Assembly (NCBI GenBank): GCA_022574655.1
Contig: JACZRQ010000003.1
Span: forward strand, 1 to 60,055
DNA length: 60,055 bases
From: Chloroflexota bacterium
GTDB taxonomy: Bacteria > Chloroflexota > Dehalococcoidia > SM23-28-2 > RBG-16-64-32
Reading direction: 5' to 3'
The notes beneath the pieces were generated by a model that was not told where the DNA came from, did not search any database, and saw only the letters and a program-made list of their open reading frames with translations. Of this stretch, positions 54,893-60,055 are shown piece after piece; position 1 is the first letter of the stretch; each line of letters starts with the position of its first letter. The translations under genes and the position numbers were made by a program.

Positions 54893-57800
54893 TCCTCCGT
54901 TTCTCCAGACGCGACACCGGCTACCTTAGACCACGGTGCGATGCTCGGATCATCGGACTTTGCGGCTAGCTCATGGTCGCGGCGGCGCGAGCAGATGCGA
55001 TCGTACTCGCAGAACATGCAGTTTTCGAAGTTACCTCGGAACTCGTTCTCCTCGCTCGGCACGGCGGGGAACACACCGGACCGGATCCCCTGAAAGATCG
55101 CATCCAGCGTTTGATTGAACCGCGTCTCCTTCGCTGGCGTCGGATCATACGGAATCTCTTTGAAAGCTCCTTTGCGAGTGATGAACCAGTAGATCGCTTG
55201 GGCTCGCTCTGTCCCGGCAACAGCCGTTAGGTACGTCGGAAGCTGCAACTTCGTTCCACCCACGAGCGGGTCCTCGTCTGTAATCTTGTCGAAGCTGAAT
55301 GAGCTGCCGGTCTTGTAGTCGATGATCCATGCCGCTCGCCCGTCCTCCGTCGTATCAATCCTGTCGACGTAACCTCGGAGCTTGATCCCCGCCACGTCAG
55401 TCTCTGGGATTGGCGCCTCGAACGCGGTTGGTACAGCGCCCGTCCTTCGACGGAAGGCCGTATCCGCCTGAAGGAACATCGCCAGATCGGCTCGGATTGT
55501 CCGTGCCTCGTGCTCCGCATAGATGTCCAGCCCGGTCAGGCCACGCTCCTCCGCTTCTAGAAGAACGTCATCTAGTACTCGCATAAGCGTTTGGAGGTCG
55601 TCCTTGGTCCATGCCTCGTTCACGGTAGGGCGGTCCTTCCCCTTCTGTATGCGGAAGAAGCGGTCTAGGACCTTGTGAATCAGGCTGCCTCGGGTCGCCG
55701 GGTCCATCATCTCACGCTCTTCGGGCTCTTCTACGACGTTCAAGCGCAAGAGGGATCGGCAGAAGTATTTGTAGCCACACACCGCGTAGTTCTCCAGCGA
55801 CGTCGGAGAGACCGTTCGTTGCAAGTCCAACCAAGAATCATCCCGTAGCGCCGAAACGTTGCCGTCCCATTCGGTGAATGCCGGACTGCGACGATGTCTG
55901 AGCATCTCAACCGACCGCATCCTTGGGTGGCCGGCGCTGACATCCCTATCACTCTGTCTCAGCCGGACCGCGTCGCGCAGCAAACCCTCGGCTAGGTCGA
56001 CCTGAGCACCTCTGAGAGCGCCGGTCATCGGTGACTGAACCGATCGCACCTGTCCCGAGCTGGCTTCGTTCCGCCGCAACATCGAGGCGGTCACTCGCTC
56101 ATCGCCGGTTTCGTTCTGGACTGCGGCGACCATGAGATACGAAGGGTAGTACTCGCGCGTACCGCCCGGCTCGAAGCGAGGGCAAGACCAGGTGAGCGAG
56201 CCGTTGCCGGCGCTGGCTATCGCCCGGCGCGCCATCATATCGGAGCGCTCGATTCGGGTGTTGACGTCCTCGATCTGAGGGAACCGGTCTTTGAGACTGC
56301 GCCACACGCTGTCATCAAGGAGACTGTCGACACCCGGCCCCGCGGGCAGCGCTCCCTCAAATGCTCCGCAGAGCGCCACGTGCTTGAACTGTAGCCCTGC
56401 CGCCATTCTGTGATCGGCGAGCAGGATTCCGGAGCCGAGTGATGCCGGACGTCGGTGAGCGACTCGTAGGTTCGCGTCCAGAGCCTCGGCGAACGTCGCC
56501 AGCGTAAACTTTCCGCCGATCGCACCAACCGTCCCCAGCTGCTCGATCTCGTCGTGCACTTCGTCGAAGGCTTCCGCAGATGGGTCGACATAGCCATCGA
56601 CTGCCGCCTTGAACGCGACGATGAAACTGGCTGCCGATTGTGGTTCGCTCAGCGGTTCCAGTTGCCGCGCTAGCTGCTCGACCACCGCTTGCAGAGCCTC
56701 CGCTTGATCCCCATCCAGCCTGGCGGCGATGGCTCTCTGCTCGTAACCCTCGCTCTCGTGTCTATCAGCAGACGCCGCACGATCACGCACCAGCGCACGC
56801 AGCCGCGCCGTCCACTGACCTGATCCTTTCGAGATGCCGGCCTCGCGGGAAATTCTGTCCCAGTCGGGTGTTCGCGGCGGAGTCCCCCCACCCGCTGTTG
56901 GGACAGTTGTCTTCAGTTTTGCGACGCTCAGGAAGTCCATGACCGCCGTTCGCGCAAACTCCTGACCGGGCAGCCTCGCCAACATCAGCGCTGCGCGACC
57001 GGTGCGGCTTTCGATCAAGGGTAGGCCTGGCAGAGGTACAGTCGGTATATCGGCGGACTCAAACACCTCGCGAAGAAGTCCGGGATAGCTGTCGGCCGCC
57101 CCGTGAAATACCGCCGCCTCATCGATGCCGCAACCAGCGTCGAGTGCATTCACTACATCCCGCACGATCTCGCGAACTTCGCTCGCCGGGTCCGGCGCGA
57201 GAACGAAGCGCACTTCGGGTTTGCCTGCCGGTTCTTCGAACTCCGCACACGAAGGCGCTACATCACGCAGCACTTCGAGAAGCGCGATACCAGCCGCGGT
57301 CAGCGGCCCCGGCGGTGCGACGTAGAGGGCGCCAAGGTCGTGTAGCGCTCCCGATGATCCAGTTCGAATCGCCGCAGTCGCCGCGTCCATGAGATCCTCG
57401 TCGTCGTAGAACGCTGACGTCTGTTCCCGGAACAAGCTGTACAGGCGGAGGATCTCTCGGAACATGCCGCTGGTGTTGACAATCTCCCTACCGGTGGTGA
57501 TGCCGCCTCTGCGCAGGCGTCGGAATATCTGGCGGAGTGCTCTGGCGTATCCGGGCAGGTCACCAATATCCTTGAGCCTCTCGCGCGATTCACGCCCAAC
57601 CTGTTCCGCAACGTAGTCTCCGATTGGCCGCGCCAGCGGGCTGCGGTCGTCAGCCGCCAGCAGGCCTGCACCCAGCAACTCCGCAATTCTAGGTAACGTC
57701 TCGAACCGCACACCGGCGAACGATTCAATTTCGGCGAGCCTCCGCCTCATCTGCAGACCTGCAGCATGGGACGGAACAAGAACGGTTACGGGCGCGAGCG

Positions 57801-57918
57801 GATCCCCCTTTCGGGCGGATGCGATCTCTCCGAGAGTGGAAGTAGCGTCAGGCATACCTGTGGGCGAGGGGGCTCCCCCTGTCGGCTCAAGGATATGGCC
57901 ACTAGAATACGTCGTCAA
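54889..57918 (-). CDS. AddB-like PD-(D/E)XK nuclease with probable Fe-S cluster
   Basis: LVPSHAAGLQMRRRLAE, FEAPIPETDVAGIKLRGYVDRID...AWIIDYKTGSS, C-terminal CMFCEYDRIC plus upstream ENYAVCGYKYFCRSLL (4-Cys AddB-type). Start may be 57855. Confidence 0.88.
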   Translation of the reverse strand: MTTYSSGHILEPTGGAPSPTGMPDATSTLGEIASARKGDPLAPVTVLVPSHAAGLQMRRRLAEIESFAGVRFETLPRIAELLGAGLLAADDRSPLARPIGDYVAEQVGRESRERLKDIGDLPGYARALRQIFRRLRRGGITTGREIVNTSGMFREILRLYSLFREQTSAFYDDEDLMDAATAAIRTGSSGALHDLGALYVAPPGPLTAAGIALLEVLRDVAPSCAEFEEPAGKPEVRFVLAPDPASEVREIVRDVVNALDAGCGIDEAAVFHGAADSYPGLLREVFESADIPTVPLPGLPLIESRTGRAALMLARLPGQEFARTAVMDFLSVAKLKTTVPTAGGGTPPRTPDWDRISREAGISKGSGQWTARLRALVRDRAASADRHESEGYEQRAIAARLDGDQAEALQAVVEQLARQLEPLSEPQSAASFIVAFKAAVDGYVDPSAEAFDEVHDEIEQLGTVGAIGGKFTLATFAEALDANLRVAHRRPASLGSGILLADHRMAAGLQFKHVALCGAFEGALPAGPGVDSLLDDSVWRSLKDRFPQIEDVNTRIERSDMMARRAIASAGNGSLTWSCPRFEPGGTREYYPSYLMVAAVQNETGDERVTASMLRRNEASSGQVRSVQSPMTGALRGAQVDLAEGLLRDAVRLRQSDRDVSAGHPRMRSVEMLRHRRSPAFTEWDGNVSALRDDSWLDLQRTVSPTSLENYAVCGYKYFCRSLLRLNVVEEPEEREMMDPATRGSLIHKVLDRFFRIQKGKDRPTVNEAWTKDDLQTLMRVLDDVLLEAEERGLTGLDIYAEHEARTIRADLAMFLQADTAFRRRTGAVPTAFEAPIPETDVAGIKLRGYVDRIDTTEDGRAAWIIDYKTGSSFSFDKITDEDPLVGGTKLQLPTYLTAVAGTERAQAIYWFITRKGAFKEIPYDPTPAKETRFNQTLDAIFQGIRSGVFPAVPSEENEFRGNFENCMFCEYDRICSRRRDHELAAKSDDPSIAPWSKVAGVASGETEE

Positions 57919-58046
57919 TCATGCGATAGCGGTAACTGAATCCCTATGCGCTAGGTCGTTCACGGTGAGAAAGTGGCGAGAGCCCCGTGCGACACTTGCC
58001 AATGTCAGAGAAGGCGACCTTTCTTTCCGTAAAGGAGTGGTGGTAA

Positions 58047-58439
58047 ATGTCTAACGAAGTGATAGTCCTCGTGTCCGACCTTGACGATGCAGGTCACGGC
58101 GAACTCAAGACGTTCGGCAATCAGGACGAAGCCGCTAGGCTCATCGAGTCCCTGCTCGAGTCAGGGTTTGATACAAAGAGAATACGCGCCTTCCACGCAA
58201 CCAGGATAGAGATGAAAGTCTCCCATCGGCCTGTAGTGGCTCTGGTTGGTGGAGAACTGAGCTCCGCAGTAGAGTCGGAGCCGGAACCAACGGTCGAAGA
58301 AGTGATTGAGGCCTCTGACCCGGAGCGGGAACTCGTCGCCGTAGGAGCGACCGCGAAGGCCGAGATCAGGCGGGAGGTCGCCCCAGAGCCTTTCGTTAGG
58401 GATGGCGTACGATTCTCATCCCTATTCAGACCGGCGTAA
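58047..58439 (+). CDS. Small hypothetical protein (130 aa)
   Basis: ATG with AAAGGAG RBS; compact monocistronic unit followed by a hairpin terminator; FGNQDEAARLIESLLESGFDTKRIRAFHATRIEMKVSHRPVVALV. Confidence 0.7.
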   Translation: MSNEVIVLVSDLDDAGHGELKTFGNQDEAARLIESLLESGFDTKRIRAFHATRIEMKVSHRPVVALVGGELSSAVESEPEPTVEEVIEASDPERELVAVGATAKAEIRREVAPEPFVRDGVRFSSLFRPA

Positions 58440-58491
58440 AAGGGGGGGTCGCGGGAATCTAGCCACCGGTCGCCACTCTGATATGCCTCGA

Positions 58492-58525
58492 AAGGAGCGA
58501 GGGCCATCGCCCTCGCTCCTTCTCA
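58492..58525 (+). terminator. Strong GC hairpin, likely transcription terminator
   Basis: aaggagcgagggc-catc-gccctcgctcctt inverted repeat (13-bp stem, 4-nt loop) followed by ctcatt. Confidence 0.65.
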
Positions 58526-58669
58526 TTGTCCGTGCTCAGTCAGCTTGCCAGACGCACGCCACGGATGTAATCTGTACCGCGAATCAGGGGCGGCTGACCA
58601 ATATCCTTGGCTTCCAGAGCGATCTGTGCAGTCCTCCTCGGAATGCTATAGTGTTAGGTAATCGCGCCA

Positions 58670-60055
58670 ATGGATGAACAAGCCAGACCTGAAGCTCCGT
58701 CTGTGGGCTCCCTGACCCAGGAGCGCCTTTCCGACATGACGATCGACGGGATGATCAGGGATCGCTACGGCGGTAGCGACGAGCGCGACATCTTTTCCAA
58801 AGTTGATGACTTCACTTTGGTCGAGGAAGCGCGCTCGGCCCGAATGTACCCGTTCTACCAAGCGCTCGACAGCAACGATGGCCCAGAGGCCCAGATATAC
58901 GGGTCTCGCGTTCTCATGTTTGGTTCCAACAACTACCTCGGGCTGACGCGTCACCCGGAGGTGATTCAAGCTGCGCGGGACGCCTTGTCCAAGTTCGGAA
59001 GCTCGATGACTGGTTCGCGCTTGCTTAACGGCAGCACGCATCTTCACGAAGAACTGGAAGAACGCATCGCTAAGTTCGTCCGCAAGGAAGCAGCCCTGGT
59101 GTTCACCACCGGCTACCTGGCGAATCTAGGTACTATCTCATCGCTGGTCAACAAGCGCGCGGTCGCCGTCGTCGCCAAGGCTGACCACGCAAGCATCTAT
59201 GACGGATGCCGGTTGGCGGACGGTGACATGATCCGTTTTCAGCACAAAGATCCGAGTCGGCTCGAACGCGTGCTGAAGAAAGTAACGCAGGACCGCGCTG
59301 CGCTCGTCATCGTGGACGGCGTCTTCAGCATGGGCGGAGATATTGTGCCTCTCCCGGAGATCGCCGAAGTCTGCAAACGCTATCAAGCTCGTCTCTTCGT
59401 CGACGACGCCCACGCCATCGGCGTCATTGGAGAGGGCGGCCGTGGCACTGGTAGCCACTTTGGTATTGAGGACGACGTAGACCTTGTCATGGGCACCTTC
59501 TCGAAATCGCTCGCCTCCATCGGTGGATTCATCGCTGGTTCCCGTAGGGTACTGGAGTGGGTCAAGCACTTCGCGCGCTCAATCATGTTCAGCGCCAGTC
59601 TGCCGCCGGCCTCCACAGCCGCTGCGCTAGCGTCCCTCAACGTTCTCGAGCGCGAACCGGAACGGGTCGAGCGTCTCGGGCAGCTCGCAGTTCAGTGGCG
59701 CGATGGCCTGAGTAGCCTCGGCTTCGACGTCGGGCAATCACAGACGCCGATCGTGCCGATCAATGTGGGCGACGAATACGCGACAGTGATGTTTTCGAGG
59801 GATCTACTGGAAGAAGGCGTGTACGTGAATCCGGTCACCTATCCGGCCGTGCCCATTCGGGAGGCTCTCTTGCGGACAAGCTGCATGGCCACCCACACTC
59901 AGGAGCAGATCGAGCAAGCGTCCCGGCGTAGCCACCAGAATATCCACTCCCCGGCTCAAGTCGCGAATCTGCTGGCGGGGCCTGACGCCTCCATAAACCA
60001 GCGTTTGGGTGAGTTTCAAATGACGGCCGTAAACGCGAAAACTTTCGCCGATCTG
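58670..60055 (+). CDS. 8-amino-7-oxononanoate synthase / glycine C-acetyltransferase family (alpha-oxoamine synthase); 3' end replaced by unrelated sequence from about 59906-59920
   Basis: [96 protein letters not shown]; then non-homologous sequence without stop to the window edge. Absent from the ORF track because it is edge-open. Confidence 0.88.
   Translation, partial: MDEQARPEAPSVGSLTQERLSDMTIDGMIRDRYGGSDERDIFSKVDDFTLVEEARSARMYPFYQALDSNDGPEAQIYGSRVLMFGSNNYLGLTRHPEVIQAARDALSKFGSSMTGSRLLNGSTHLHEELEERIAKFVRKEAALVFTTGYLANLGTISSLVNKRAVAVVAKADHASIYDGCRLADGDMIRFQHKDPSRLERVLKKVTQDRAALVIVDGVFSMGGDIVPLPEIAEVCKRYQARLFVDDAHAIGVIGEGGRGTGSHFGIEDDVDLVMGTFSKSLASIGGFIAGSRRVLEWVKHFARSIMFSASLPPASTAAALASLNVLEREPERVERLGQLAVQWRDGLSSLGFDVGQSQTPIVPINVGDEYATVMFSRDLLEEGVYVNPVTYPAVPIREALLRTSCMATHTQEQIEQASRRSHQNIHSPAQVANLLAGPDASINQRLGEFQMTAVNAKTFADL
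59906..60055 (-). CDS. DEAD-box RNA helicase (RhlE-like) internal fragment, antisense to the tail of the AONS ORF
   Basis: Minus strand from window edge: [50 protein letters not shown], motif Ia-Ib region of DEAD-box helicases ([10 protein letters not shown]); homology ends at about 59906. Confidence 0.85.

Overview
The window is about 60 kb of gene-dense, moderately high-GC bacterial DNA. Gene content (many CoA-metabolism enzymes, luciferase-like flavoenzymes, STPK/FHA proteins) suggests a Chloroflexota/SAR202-like or similar uncultured lineage; this is inference only. Most of it is ordinary metabolism: a partial pgi, a Grx-TrxR fusion, enoyl-CoA hydratases, a P450, a CoA-transferase, an atu-like acyl-CoA carboxylase operon, a heterodimeric ABC exporter, citrate synthase, an FGGY kinase, a PLP decarboxylase, GGDEF/EAL, and an AddAB-like helicase-nuclease. 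There are four tRNAs: Gly-TCC, Leu-CAA, Gln-TTG and Asn-GTT. Items most worth a second look: (1) a compact phospho-signalling cassette at 7.26-16.39 kb, with two membrane Ser/Thr kinases (one with a PKD-like plus cohesin-like ectodomain, one with an unrecognised ectodomain), a PP2C phosphatase, an FHA-winged-helix regulator and a triple-FHA ABCG-type transporter; (2) an intact ORF for a LigD-ligase-like protein in which the catalytic lysine and the other nucleotidyltransferase motifs are substituted, lying tail-to-tail 2 bp from a full PE-LIG-POL LigD; (3) a truncated tyrosine-recombinase gene next to a tRNA cluster; (4) a truncated LLM-oxidoreductase remnant abutting the signalling cassette; (5) an apparently chimeric right end, where an AONS/KBL-type gene is joined to an antisense DEAD-box helicase fragment. 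No CRISPR array, IS element or intact prophage was seen.
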